A stretch of DNA of 64,000 nt from Raffaelea ambrosiae (GCA_002778195.1 PCDI01000015.1:490366-554365); one strand, 5' to 3'. Positions 44,640 to 56,830 are shown, counted from the stretch's first letter. Notes: generated from the sequence alone by a model not told the origin. A program made the numbers and translations.

Positions 44640-45290
44640 ATGTGCTTCTCCGGAGACAAAGACGACGATGCCCAGCAGTACCCTGCCCGTCCTCGCCCCA
44701 TGCCTCGGCAGAATGGCCGGCCACTGAACATGGCACCGCCCTTCCGAGACAGCATCGACGACCCCCACCGGCAGGCCTACGGCAACGACGGGCTCCTTTG
44801 GCGGCCCGGCACAGCTGGGTCCCAGCACAAGGGCGGCAGGCACGGCAACAACAACAGCAGCAGCAGCAGCAGCAACAACAACACGCGAGGCCCCGCCGCA
44901 GGCGGCAGCCTTGGCCAGTCTCTGCGAGAGCCCCCTCCCTACGCTCCTCTGGGATCGTATGGCGGCGGCGGCAGCCAGAACACTGCGCGGATGCCTGGCT
45001 TCGGGCAATCCCAGGGCTCTGCCGGGATGGCGGCCGGCTTCGGCCGTCATGGTGGTTCGAACCACAGCCCGGATATGGCCGAGTATGGCCCTTTCCGGTC
45101 GTCGTCCATGTGGGAGAATGTGGCTCAAAACGTTGTTCAGAACGTGGCTCAGGCAGCCCAGGGGCAGATCAGTTCTCGACACGGACACGGACACGGACGT
45201 TCTGGCAACAGACACGACCAGAACGAGTACGGTGACTGGAATGAGTACGATGATGGGCAAGGCTACAATGACTACAGAAACCGGTTCTGA
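44640..45290 (+). CDS. Small low-complexity protein with MCFS N-terminus
   Basis: A single exon of 216 residues beginning MCFSGDKDDDAQQ. Short fungal proteins with an MCF(S/G) start followed by acidic residues occur in many Sordariomycetes, but I know no assigned function. The Cys at position 2 could be lipid-modified; that is inference. The body is disordered: Asn/Ser-rich (about 69-83), Gly-rich, then an amphipathic stretch MWENVAQNVVQNVAQAAQGQ, a GHGHGRSG run, and a C-terminus of Asp, Tyr and Asn (EYGDWNEYDDGQGYNDY). The CA-rich untranslated leader and adenine-rich ATG context (CACCATG) favour a real, expressed gene. Confidence 0.7.
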   Translation: MCFSGDKDDDAQQYPARPRPMPRQNGRPLNMAPPFRDSIDDPHRQAYGNDGLLWRPGTAGSQHKGGRHGNNNSSSSSSNNNTRGPAAGGSLGQSLREPPPYAPLGSYGGGGSQNTARMPGFGQSQGSAGMAAGFGRHGGSNHSPDMAEYGPFRSSSMWENVAQNVVQNVAQAAQGQISSRHGHGHGRSGNRHDQNEYGDWNEYDDGQGYNDYRNRF

Positions 45291-47319
45291 GGCAGGAAGT
45301 TTTTTTTTTGTTGTTGTTGTGCCAAATTGGTAGATTCCCTAATCTCTAGGCATAGAATAGTTTTTTTTTTTTTTTGTATGTCTGGTGGGTTTGGTTGGTA
45401 GTCAGGTATTGGTTGGTAGTTAGATATCTTCAAGATCTCCCCCGCGGGTCGGGTATCATTTTAATGGGCTTTTCTCTCTCGCTCTCTCTCCGCAACTGCT
45501 CGGTTCTATTTTGCGTTTAAATCATGTTTACTGCCCCAATCGTTCCTCGACAATCGCTGGCCGGCCATTGTCTCGTGGGGCTGATTCGTGTGAGTGGACA
45601 TCAATATCAGACCCAGTCGGCGGCAAGGATACGCAAACAGCAAAAGGACCATGACTTTCAAAAGAGCAAAAAAAAAAAAAAAAAAAAAACAACAACAACC
45701 GGCAACCCTGGCTTGGATACCGTGTTCGCAGGACAGGGAGAAAGAAACCACATCCTAAGCTCTCTCCACATACTCTCTGGCTTGGTTTCTTGTCACGAAA
45801 CAGTCGGACATCAACTCGGCCGAGACGCTTGCTCACCAACAAATAACAGAGTCACAGAGCAAACACCAGCATCTCACCTTTTAGGTCGGAAACTGCGGTT
45901 ATCATATTGCCCGGGTGATCTAGTTCGAGTTGTCATATCTCACCATGCATTCACCGTCGTTGCCATCGGTCATCGCTTTCGCCCGGGCCGTTCAGTGGAC
46001 CGAGCAACAAACAAAGACGCAGGAAAAAATGATGCATTACGTAGTCACGTTATGAAGGACCAGTAAGCCTAGAGAAGAGGCAGGCTGTTTATCAAGATGA
46101 TCTCATGTACAGAGATAAGCAACAAAACCAGCAAACAGCACAGTAACACTGCAGCTGAGTTGGCCGGAAGTGACCTTGTATATGACCACAAACGAAGTCA
46201 CGAGGAAAGTATGGAGGCCTGGGTAATAAACATTCAAAATGGAGTTTTTATAGACGGCAAACAAATATAAGATTTTATCCTCAAAAATAAACACATCCAT
46301 CGTAGTGGAGGAGGAAAGAGACGACCAGAACCAGACTCCCAAAACTCCAGCTAGCTCTGCCGCTTTTTTTTTTCTTTGCAAAAGACAAAAAGAAAAAGGC
46401 CACGGAGAGCGCCTTCTTTCCTATATAATCGTGTGGAAGGGGGGGTGAGGGGGAAGAAGCGACTTGGGACAACCCAAGATACGATAGACTGAAGAGCTCA
46501 CGCTCCCGGTACAGACTCGTTTTCCGCCTCTAGATTTTTGTAGTGGTTTTGTAACTTGCGTTTCTTGCGTTCTTCGAGATTTGTTCCGGTTTCTTTTCTC
46601 CAGCGTAAAATACCATGTTCAAAGGAGTGTGAGCGCGGTGGTTACTTGAGGTATCGTGGTGTCCAGAAAGCACGCCAGGTGTGCGACAGGAAAAAACCAG
46701 ACCAGTTGTTAACCAGAGCAGGATATATCAACGAGCGTAATGCTGTTTCAAACCAACTAGAATAGGAAATGAAAGAAGTCGTGATAGCGAGAAAAAAAGA
46801 AGGAAAAAAAAGATCGAATAGACAAAACAAGAGGGCGAAGAAATCCAGTGGTATGGGATGAAAGGCGGAGAATTCATAATCATCGCCTCTTCTTTTCCAT
46901 TGGATCTGGGGTTCGTCCTTCGTGACGCAAGGTCTTCTTCGCATGAGCAATCGTCAAGTCGTGTAGAGGGAAGTCTCATGATACAACACGTGAAATCGCT
47001 TCGAGGGAGTGTAGCACTTCGAAACTTCGGGGATAGAAACGCAGTGATATCCGGTCGCGGGCGTTCAAAGGATAGGACAGCCTCAGCCAAGTCCAACTGG
47101 ACTGGAGCCAAAAGAAAAAAAAAATCCAAGATGAAAGAAACTGTCACCCCACAAAATAAGGATGTGGTGGAAGGAGAAGTCGGAGAGAAAATGAAAAGAA
47201 AAAAAGAGAAGAGGCTGGAAAAAAGCTTATTTTAACGGCAGACAGAACCCGCTGCACCACAGGTCGCCAAGAAATAAGAGCTGGACACGAAAAGCACAAT
47301 AATAGCGGGCGCCTGCCAC
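45291..47319. other. Spacer between the MCFS gene and the Ras2-type gene
   Basis: It holds the 3' flank of the MCFS gene and the 3' flank of the minus-strand GTPase gene. It has several long T or A runs (45300-45310, 45361-45375, 45668-45689). Frames on both strands appear random. No dispersed motif copy was found here. Confidence 0.55.
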
Positions 47320-48488
47320 TCATAAGATGACACAGCGGTTGGTCTTTCTCCGGTAGCGCTCCGGGTCGGTCCTCCGGGAGCCGCTCTCGCCGCCGGTAGG
47401 GCGACGGCTGCTGCCGCTTGGTGGTGGCGGTCGCGAGGCTTGTTGACGCTGCTGGCGCAAAACGCGGACGACCTCGTAGAAGGCCTTTTCGACGTTTATG
47501 CAGTTTTTGGCCGAGGCCTCGACAAATTCGCAGCCTAGCTCACGGGCCAGGGCATGGCCTTCCTGCGTGGAGACTTCGCGTTCCGTGACACGATCGCTCT
47601 TGTTGCCGACCAGCATGACAGGCACGGGTAGTTGTGGGTTGACCGCGGACAGGGGGGAGCCAGGATAGGAGGGCGACGAGGCGGTGGACTCTTTCACCCT
47701 TTGGATCTGGTGATGGAAGCGTTTAATGCGCGAAAAGGATGACCGGGAGGATATGCTGTATACGAGTACGAAGCCCTCTCCATCGCGGATCCACTGGTCA
47801 CGCAAGGCTGTGTATTCTTCTTGGCCTGCTGTGTCCAGAACCTCGAGCATGCAAGCCTGGCCGTCTATGACTACTTGCTTCCGATATGAGTCTTCGATAG
47901 TGGGATCGTACTATGTTGAAGTGGCAAAAAATGCACCAAGTTAGACACGGTGTAACACGAGAGAAAGAGCAGTACGAGGTGCTCAGAAAGCAGAGAGCGC
48001 AAGTGTAAGATAATAGACATGTCCCAGCAGGCGGAGAGCAGAGCAGACAGTTGGTGGAAGCAAGGGCTAAGGTCGGCGAGGTGGGCGAAGGGGGCACCCT
48101 GTAGAAAATAGCACAGTGATGCAGAGAAAGAGGCAGCAAAAAAAGCCAAACAAGCGAGTGAGCAACATGGGGGACAAGGAGCGTGACGCAAGGAGCAGGA
48201 CGCAAGGCGGCGGTCAGACCGGATACAAAAATGGAAACACCACAACTGCTCGTCGCGGTGGAGGGGGGGGGGGGGCATTGCTGGCAGGTGAGTGGGAGAG
48301 CTCCAGAGCTGGGAAAGCTGGGAAAGCCGGAAAAGCTGGAAGAGCTGGAAGAGCTGGGCAGGCTGAGGGAGGGGTGCACTTACAGTCTCGACGAAATGTT
48401 GCAAGCATAATTGGATGGTCAAAGCTGTTTTGCCAACACCACCGTCTCCTAACACCACCAGCCTGTATAGCACCATTTTGTTCGCCAT
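47320..48488 (-). CDS. ras2: Ras-family small GTPase, Ras2 type
   Basis: Exon 1 (48488-48384) encodes MANKMVLYRLVVLGDGGVGK and continues to HFVET; exon 2 (47910-47320) begins YDPTIEDSYRKQVVIDGQAC. Together they give 231 residues. GTPase motifs are G1 GDGGVGKT (14-21), switch I YDPTIEDS, G3 DTAGQEE, G4 NKSD and G5 ASAKN. The basic tail ends in CVIL, a CaaX box whose final Leu favours geranylgeranylation. An insert between the switch II helix and G4 (VKESTASSPSYPGSPLSAVN) is usual for fungal Ras2-type proteins. These act at the plasma membrane upstream of cAMP or MAP kinase signalling in hyphal growth and development. The intron is long for a fungus (473 bases, GTAAGT donor, TCTAAC branch, CATAG acceptor) and falls between Thr35 and Tyr36 at the effector loop. 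Confidence 0.95.
48299..48356 (-). repeat. Intronic minisatellite of 9-base AGCTGGAAG units
   Basis: About six imperfect tandem copies of an AGCTGG(A/G)AA-type unit (plus-strand reading) lie inside the Ras2 intron. A G13 run lies nearby at 48263-48275. Neither affects coding. Confidence 0.8.
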
Positions 48489-51250
48489 TTCGAGGAGGAG
48501 GAGGCGTCGCCTGGCGACACACCGGTTTCGGTTGCGATGAAAGCGGATAGAGGGGTTTGTAGGCGGTTTTATCTGTTGTTCGGCCGGAACGAGGGGGGGG
48601 GGGGCAAGAGGACGAAGGAGAGGAGGCAAGAGACAGAGAGAAGAGACGGAGGGGGACAAAGAAAGAAGGCGGGTGCGTGATGACGAAAATGGCGAAAATG
48701 GCGAGAGCACGAGAAAGAGAAGGCGACAGAAGAGGCTGTGGGGAGACAAAGAGCGTCGAGCAGGGGTGGGGGAGGTGGCAGGTTTGGTCGCAGCTCAGTA
48801 GTCGGAATTCCAGGTGGAGAGAGGAAATAGATTAGAGAGGAGAGAGATATTACTGAAGCCGGCTAGCTTTTGAGAAGACTAGCTTTTCGAGAAGAAAACA
48901 GGGGTGTCGTTCGAAAGAGCGCGCCCGGCAGCGTTGCATGCAATAATGACGTTTGCACAGTCCCAGGACAAAAGGTGGCAGCGGGCGAGCGAGAAAGAGA
49001 GAATAAATGAGAGGAGGAGTAGACGGGGGGGGAGAGAGAAAGAAATGGGGAGGGGAAGAAAGGAGCCGAGACGGGGATAAAAGAGATCGCAAGAAGGCGA
49101 GAATACGGGAGGGAGGGCTGAGCAGGTTGATGGCGAGCAAACAAATCGGCTTTCGAGATCGTTGGTTGGGCCAGACAAGGAGATGGAGAAAGGAGGTCGT
49201 CAGACTGAGGGACTGGGAGACCGAGAGGCAGCGAGAAAGTGTGTGAGAGAACACAAGAAGCGCCAAACGCACAAGACGGATGCGAAAAGGTGCAAAGTAG
49301 ACAAAAGAGGCGACTAAATCGACAAGACTGAGCGTTGGCAGGACGGGCTCGGCGGGCGTAGCTGGGCAGCGGAATTGGGTCGACCTGGATCGGCTTGGGC
49401 TGCTCGGCCTCTTTGGTCTTTCGTTGGTCTTGTGGCTGTAGAACGAGTTTGTTGGCTGGGTTTGGCTGGGTTTGGCTAGGTTTGGCTGCCTTGGGCTGGG
49501 CCTTGGGCTGCTTTTAGGCCCTCCGGATGGACCCTCTGGACCCTTTGGACTCTTTGGACTGTCTGGACTGTCTGGCCGTGCGAATGGCTGGCGTCGGAAT
49601 GGTTGGCGTCGGCAGAGGAGCAAGCCGTGCGTGTCGGGGCTATTTTGTGTTCGGATTTCACTTGCGTTTTTCTTGCGTCTGGAAGAATTGGAGAGAAGGG
49701 GGGGGGCAAAAGATGTCGGGGGCCGGTTTGCGAGGGGAGAGAGAGGGGAGTTCAAGTATGTGTACGAGTAGAACGAAAGCAATAATAAGGTTGTAGCTCC
49801 GGGAAAGAAGGAGGGGGAGTGGAAGTTGGATGGCGGGGGGGTGTACGGCGATAAGTTTTTTATTTTTTATTTTTATTTTTTGAATATTTTTTGAATATTT
49901 TTAAATAATATTTTTTTTGCTCGGTCTTGTTGGAGGGGTCAAAGAGGAAAGGCTGGCGGTGCTTGGTTGAAGCCTGATGGAGCGGCGATGTGCGAGGGAG
50001 GAGAAACCGGCGGGCAAAAATGAGGAGCCAAAAAAAGAGGCGAAAAAGACTGCAAATACAGGAGCAGGAACAAGGCACGAACAGAGCCGAAAATGTGCAG
50101 AAAATGTGCAGAAAATGGAAACAGAAAAAAAAAAACGAAAAGAGGGAAGAAAATTATAGGAAAGAATAGAAGAAGAGCAAAAGAGCAAATAAAGGGCAAG
50201 AGCGAGAATAAAATACAATAATATCAAGCAAGGAAAACACACCAAATATGTGTGTCTTCGAGAAAGTCCGGGAAGGTGCGTTGCGGCACAGCTCCTTTGC
50301 TCTTGCCTTTAGAATGGTTGTTCTTTCCTGCGTTCTGTGCTTTTCCTCTCCCACCCCCTGCAGTGTGGGTTGGATGGAAGGAGGAGACGGCGACAAGCGG
50401 GTCTGAGCTCTTTCCCAGTCGAGATAGGAAGACAGTCAGATACAACATTAATACGCAGAGGGAAGGAAGCGACAGGCCTGGCCTGGCGAGACCGGGGAGC
50501 AGGGGCAAAAAACGGGCCAGGAGCAGAGCAGTCCTCGCAGAGAGCAGCAGAAAGAGGACCAGGAGCCGCTCAACGGACAATTGGGGATAGCACGGCGGAC
50601 TACCAGACGGACAGGGAGACGGGTTGACGGAGGCAGATGCAGGCAGAAGATGCAGGCAGAGCCTGCCAGGTAACCAGCCAATACCAGGCAGGGTCAGCAC
50701 CGGGACCAGGTCGACCAAGGGGCCAGGTCCAGATGCAGCACGAATCCGAGCGGGCTGAGGAAGAGGATGCCGAGCGAAACGATGCCACGGCAGGGGGGGG
50801 GGGGGATATGCAGAGCGTGAGGAAGAAAAGATGCGGCCCGGGGGGGTGAGCAAGTACGGGCGTCTGTTTGTTTGGGTGGAGGAGGATATGTGGAAGAATG
50901 AAAAAAAGACAGGATGAACGCGGGACGAGGGCAGACCACGGAAGAGCGACAGGGAAGACGAGCCAGCGGAGAAATAGCCAGGATGAAGGGGGAGGAGCAG
51001 AAGGTGGGCAAGAGAAGCACGTAAGATCAAATCTACGAGGATCGAGGAAGACGGGAATACGAAGCTGCAGACATGGATAAACACAGAACCACAGAACCAC
51101 AGGACTACAGAACGACAGAGCTACAATACAGTGTATCTTAGACTAGCCGTGGCGAAGAAGCGGCGAGGAATATCCGAGAGAACGAACTAACAGAAGGACA
51201 GAGGCAAGACTGAAAAGACGAGCAAGACAGACCCAGAGGCAAAACGGCTT
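48489..51250 (-). promoter_or_regulatory. Long purine-rich (plus strand) leader and promoter of ras2
   Basis: For about 2.5 kb the plus strand is strongly purine-rich, so the ras2 coding strand is CT-rich. This is the usual look of fungal promoters and long 5' UTRs. Minus-strand open frames (48850-49782, 50224-51084) are long but low-complexity (Ser, Leu, Pro, Phe) and arise from the pyrimidine bias. A very AT-rich block lies at 49856-49918. TACGAGTA occurs at 49763. Confidence 0.45.
49856..49918. repeat. AT-rich low-complexity block
   Basis: About 60 bases of T runs interrupted by single A or GAA (TTTTTTATTTTT-like), set in GC-richer DNA. It could be a nucleosome-free or easily melted site; no specific function is visible. 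Confidence 0.8.
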
Positions 51251-52880
51251 GTGCATGTAAGATGCCTTAGTTAACTACATGCGACTTGCAGCTCGTCCAG
51301 GTGTCCACCACGGAAGGCGGACTGGGCGGCGACGGAGGCCACCGCAGCTAGAGCAGAAAGAGGCAAAGCAGCAAGCAGCAAGCGTCCGAGCATCAGAGCA
51401 TCCGCAGGAGGGAAGGACGATTACCCACAGGGCACGGTCACAAAGGCGAGGGCGCGGACAAACAGAAGAGAAAAACAGACTGAAAAAAAAATAGACAGAC
51501 AGGCGAGACATGCGAGACAGGCGGAGGACGAAACAAGTCAGACAAAAAAAGCAGGATGCTACGGTGTGCATCTGCGCTACAGTGGGGACCTCTCTGCGAC
51601 CTGGCTGGGCAGAAAGGAAAAAAAAAATTTAAAAAAAATTTAAAAAAAGGCCAGACTGAGAAAAACCACAAGTCCTGTCTCTATCTAATCTAGCGTGGCA
51701 GGCAAACGAGCCACCCGGAGGGCTTACCGCGCAAGCGTTGTGGCGGTGGAACCCACCAGAGCTCTTTTGCTGCGAGTCCCCATGTTACGAGGCCAATGCA
51801 GGACTAGGACAAGCCCCGGACGGTGCGTGAAAAGAACGGAGGAGGGGAGAAGGAAAAGGGGAGAAGAGGGAAGAGGGGGAAGAGGGAGATAATAGATCAA
51901 GAAATAAGGGAATGAACAAGAAATAAATGCCCTAGGAAGGCACCAGGGAAAACCAAAGGAAGCCCAAGGGAAAATCCAGGGAGAGAACCCTAGTTACAGA
52001 GCAAATTGCTTGCGAGTGCGTGCATGTCTCTGCATGCCTGCAGAGTGCATGCATGTACTTACGGGATGACTGTACTATGTAATATCGGGACAGCCGTGTA
52101 CGAGTACGCCTTTACTAGGCATGGGAAAGGACAAGAAGAGAAAAGATACCATGCACACAGCTACATAGCAGAAGGATCGATTGACACCGGTATCTGGGAC
52201 CGTTGAAAAAAAGACCAAAACAACGGCCCTGGTCGCCGTTTGAGGGAATTGGCGAGTCTGGAAGAAGCAAGGTTGGGGGACAAGGAGGGAGGCAAAGAAA
52301 AAAAAGAGACGAGGGATTGTCCACGGAGACAGGGGTGTTCGGATATGGGGAGGTGACAGTGACAGCGACAAAAAGGTCAAGCTGCCGTGACGCCGGTGTG
52401 TTTGAGCTGCTGTGGGTGGACCAGGGGGGTGCGACGCAGGTGAAGGGCAGCGGAGAGAAGAAGCAAAGAGTGCGAATGGAAGGCATCGTACGGAGTAGAT
52501 ATGGAGGTGAAATGGAGTAGATAATTTCTGTGGAAAAGGTAGACGAGCCAGTGCAAGTTCAAGCAGAGGCAAGCAGAGACGCGGACATAACTACTGGTTC
52601 ACTAGGTATATGTAAGATATTAACTAACCACCCAGGACGAACAGACGCACACATCACTTCAGGCAAGATCGCTGGCTAAAAACATGAAGCAACAGAGCTC
52701 CCCGGCCACGAACCATTGGCCTCTATTAAATTTTTATCTGGCCTGCCGTCTTTTTGCCGTCTTTTTTTTTTTCTTCCACCCGCAACGGGGGCGGGAAGCG
52801 GCGGTCGGATCAATCCGTGCTCTCGTCTCGAGCGAGACCAGTTGGGATCTACGTCCATGTTTTCTGGTTGTTTTCCCTGT

Positions 52881-52935
52881 TTTGTTTTATTTTATTTTAT
52901 TTTATTTTTTTATTTTTTTATTTTTTTTATTCCTT
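52881..52935 (+). repeat. (TTTTA)n low-complexity tract
   Basis: Four to five TTTTA units followed by longer T runs broken by single A. It lies in spacer DNA. Confidence 0.9.
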
Positions 52936-54639
52936 GCGGCGGCGTTCACCTGTGTCCCTCTATCTGCCGCTCCCGTTGCACCCATCATGGCATACGCAAG
53001 TGCCTTTTGGTCTGCATGGCATCTCGATGCCTCACACACACACACGCACACAACATAAAGCACATGCTCATAAAACCACATGGCAGCTTCGTCTGCGGGA
53101 GACACAAACCCCCATGCCGTGCCGAACCCTCCCTCATCACTGCCTCTCTTCCCCCGTCATCCCTTCACAGAGCCTTTCCCACAACCGCGCCGCCGCCGCC
53201 GCCCCTAGCTCTCACAGTTACACGCCGGCATCCCGGCACCTGGCGTTAGCAAATGCACATATGCACGCGCACACCCTCGCTCTCACACACACACTCTCTC
53301 ACACACCTCACACAAGCACAAGCACGACAAGTACACACACAAGCTATTGCCCGGCATGTGGGGGAGAGAGCGTGAGTGTGTGCGCGGAAGAAAAAAAAAG
53401 ACAGAGAGAAAAACTTGGTGCGTAAGTCACCCAATGGCGCAACGACGTTTGACGCAACAAAAAAAAAAAACGGATACATTCGACACCTTAGAGCAGTAGC
53501 AGTAGCAATGAAGCAAGGTGGACCGCACGAGCCAACGGGTAGGGGAAGGGGGGAGGAAGCAAGGAGCAGCGAAAGCAAAGGAGAAACAAAAAAAGAGGGA
53601 CCCGAGCACCATTGGGACCATCACTGATACCGTATTGGTTCCATTGGTATCTTACCATTGGGACCGTTGGAGCTTTGGATGATTGGGTCCATTAGGGGGG
53701 GGGGGGAACCATTGGGGATCCATTTTTGCAGTTCGTTTGGAGCCATTGGCCATTGGAGCAATTGGGGGCAATGGGGCCATTGGGAATCCACAGTTGGGGC
53801 GCGAGAGAGAAGCCCAAGGTGAGGTAAAAGAGAGAGAGAGAGGGACCAGACAACAACAGCAAACCAATATACGAGTACTACATAGTATGATGAGAAGTGC
53901 CTAGAGAGCAGGGAGATACTTGTCAAAAAGGTGTCGCGGCCAGGCGCTAGGATAAGGCGGGGTGGTGCTGGTCTGTGCGCCGGGTGCATGAGAGGACAAG
54001 GAGAAAATGCGTTTCTTTGCAAGCTGCGCTGAGCAAGGCGTCCAACAGAGGAAGCCGCGACCACTAGACGGGCAGCCTAGGCTCGTGTTTGGGGGCGTTT
54101 CTGAACGGAGGTTGCAAGGGCCTAACAGACAACCGCAAGCAGACAACGGCAAACAACAACTGCCCATACTTCCGCGTATATTGAATACTCACTCACTGGT
54201 TCTCATTCTACCCGCGTTGAAAGTGTGCTTGCTTTAGTGCTGGTCTCCAATTCGGAGCTTGTTTCTTTTTTGCTCACCTTTTTTTTGGTTGCTCCCCTGT
54301 GCTTCCTGCCTTAGCGCAACGATTTTATTTATTTATTTAATTATTTATTTACATAGTATATTTTTTGGCGCTTCGCCAGTTTGGCAGGCAAAACGGTGTA
54401 CTATGGATACGGTGCATGTACGATAATATGTATTTGATGACGAGACAATGCCACGGTGGAGGCGAGTCCACTGTGTGCAAGGTCCAAGCAGAGAAGGTTG
54501 TGGGTGAGACAGGAGCCACAAGAAGGCAAGAACAGACGAGGACAATGACAAAGACAGAGAACGACTGCACGGTATGACATACATAATACATAGTAGTAAC
54601 AAGCCACTGCCCATCAAAGCAATCGCCCAGCCGGGGAAC

Positions 54640-54689
54640 AGGGTTCCAGCTCCCAGGAGGAACAGGGTTCCAGCTCCCAGGAGGAACAG
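54640..54689 (+). repeat. 25-base tandem duplication
   Basis: Two adjacent identical copies of a unit containing GGTTCCAGCTCCCAGGAGG and ending AACAG. Each copy has internal near-dyad symmetry (GTTCC / GGAAC at the flank). Spacer DNA. Confidence 0.9.
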
Positions 54690-55676
54690 TGATCATAGCA
54701 GGGCACATAAGACACACACACCCACATTCACACACACGCTCGCAGACACGCCGTCGCTCATCCTGCTGTGCCTTCTCTCATAAGTGACCAGTCTGCTCGA
54801 TCTGAGCGGCACCCTCCTTCTTACACAGCACACAGGACTTCTCTGGGCTCTCTGTCTCTCTCGTGCCCTCCCGGTGAAGAAATGTGACAAGAGTCGGTGC
54901 GAGCAAATGCACGGTATGTCACAGTGTATGCACTGTACATTGGTCGGGCCAATAGCAGATGGGTCCGCCAGTTGTGATGGTGGGCAGGACCGCTTGCCGT
55001 TTTTTTTTTTCTTTTTTTTTTGGTGGTTGCTGCTATTTGGGGCTTCCTTTTCTTCAGTTTCTGGCCAGTCTGTCTTCAGTATTTTTCCTGTCGGTTTGTC
55101 CTCGCTCGACGGAGCCAAAAAAAAAACCCACTCCGGGGACCAACCAGCCCCCCGCCCCGCACGATCCCATTGCATTGGCTGGTTGGCCGCGGGCGCATAT
55201 GCAGCCGGGACAAGCGAAATCACGTCGATGAAGGGAAAGGCGGCAGAACGTGCAGATGCAGGCGAAAAGGGAGGGCAGGAATGGCAAGGAACCAGGGTTG
55301 TCCAGTCCTGGTTCCTTGCCTGATCCTCAAGATGGGAAGAAAAAAAAACAGAACAGGAAAGGCGTCTCACCAGAAGAGGAAGAATGGCCAGAATGGCGTG
55401 CAGCCAGCAGGAGAGGGCAGAAGAAGACCTCCCCCAAAAAAGGGCGACGCTCGAAACTCAAAACCTCAAACAGAAGAAACCCGACACGCCCAGAGAGAGT
55501 TCATGTAAGTAATTGTTCCAAACCAGAAACGCCTCGCACCACACAAAAGAAGAGGCAGAAAAGAACGGGCTTTCATTGGCTGAAAACGGTCCACTTTGCC
55601 GCCTCTTGCCGAGAAATGGGAACAAAGTGATACAGCCCACAATATCAGAGCCAGCCCTCTTTTTTTTTTTTTTTTT

Positions 55677-55742
55677 NNNNNNNNNNNNNNNNNNNNNNNN
55701 NNNNNNNNNNNNNNNNNNNNNNNNNNNNNNNNNNNNNNNNNN
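55677..55742. other. Assembly gap (66 N)
   Basis: Sixty-six N bases directly after a run of 18 T. Sequence is unknown here; flanking DNA on both sides is spacer. Confidence 1.
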
Positions 55743-56830
55743 GGGGGTTCTTTCTTTTTTGCTTGGTTTCTCCCCCCTCCCCTCATTCGCCGACAGAGTG
55801 CCGCCCCCCGCCCCTCCCTGATCTGTCGGTGTTTCTCGCGCTCCCGCCCGAGATAGTAACTACTATACACAAGAATACAATATACGTAGTAGCAGTAGCA
55901 AGCCCAGGATGCTGAAACTTACCACTTTTTTTGCTTCTTCTGATACTTCGTCTGGCTGCTACACAGCCGCAGGTCACGCTTGCCTCGTCTTGGGGGGGGG
56001 CAAAACGGTTGCCGTCGGTGTTGATTTCCCCTTTCCCCGGTGTCTTGTCTCCTGTCCTCGTCTGCTCTTGTCATGTTCCGCCTAGCCTGTCCGATCTATC
56101 AGTCTGATCAGTCTGATCAGTCTGACCAGTCTGATCGGTATCTGCCTGGCCTGACACTTCTTCTCCTTTCCCATATCCGACACGCCGTTCTTTGCCTCGC
56201 TTGTGCCCCCCATTTTCAGACAACCTGACGGCACAAGCCATCAGGCCCGGGTCCCCATACCGCCAATGCCCAATATCCGTTACTCTGTACGAAAACAGAA
56301 ACTCATCCCAAGCCCGTGACCCTCCAAAAACGGCCTCCCAGACAAAAATCCATACGATGGATCATCCCATTTTGCCCATGCCGATTCCACGTTTTCTGGT
56401 GCTATTTGTGTACCACCGCATAGCAAGTGAGACAACGATCAGTAAGATGCTCGTAAACCATAGAAATGGAAAAAGAAAAAGAAAAGAAAGACACTCTAAA
56501 AGTTGCCTCTTTGGGACGGACCGCCGTTTACCCTGTCTTCCCGTAGGAGGAGGCAGAAGGAGTCTAGGACTTTTGACAACTCAGGCCAGTTTGACCGCCC
56601 ACTGACAGCCCAGAGCAGCGGTTATGACTGGACAGTTCCTCGTTCCCTTACACTAACCGAGAAACTGGACGAGCTTTCATCCCGAGTCAATCCAATTGAT
56701 AATTTTTTCTTATTTTGTTCGGCCTCTCAACTGCCATGGTCGCCGCCTAATTTGCCGCGGCTGTCAAGGTTCTCTCACCCTCTGTCACATAACTATTCGA
56801 CTTGGCATATGCTGTCTTTGTCGAGATGGG

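Larger units (their letters stand above)
51251..55676. other. Spacer, no gene recognised (51.3-55.7 kb)
   Basis: It contains motif copies at 52073, 52099, 53870, 53879, 54350 and 54587, phased A-tracts at 51617-51647, a (TTTTA)n block at 52881-52935, CA-rich runs near 53034-53050 and 53270-53345, a run of ATTGGG-like words at 53605-53800, and a 25-base direct duplication at 54640-54689. Frames look random. No exon with a family resemblance was found. Confidence 0.5.

Noticed and set aside
45053..45066. GGTTCGAACC resembling a tRNA B-box
   Set aside because: It lies inside the MCFS coding frame, and no A-box or cloverleaf can be drawn around it.
48850..51084. Long minus-strand frames upstream of ras2
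   Set aside because: Caused by the extreme pyrimidine bias (Ser, Leu, Pro, Phe only). More likely leader DNA.
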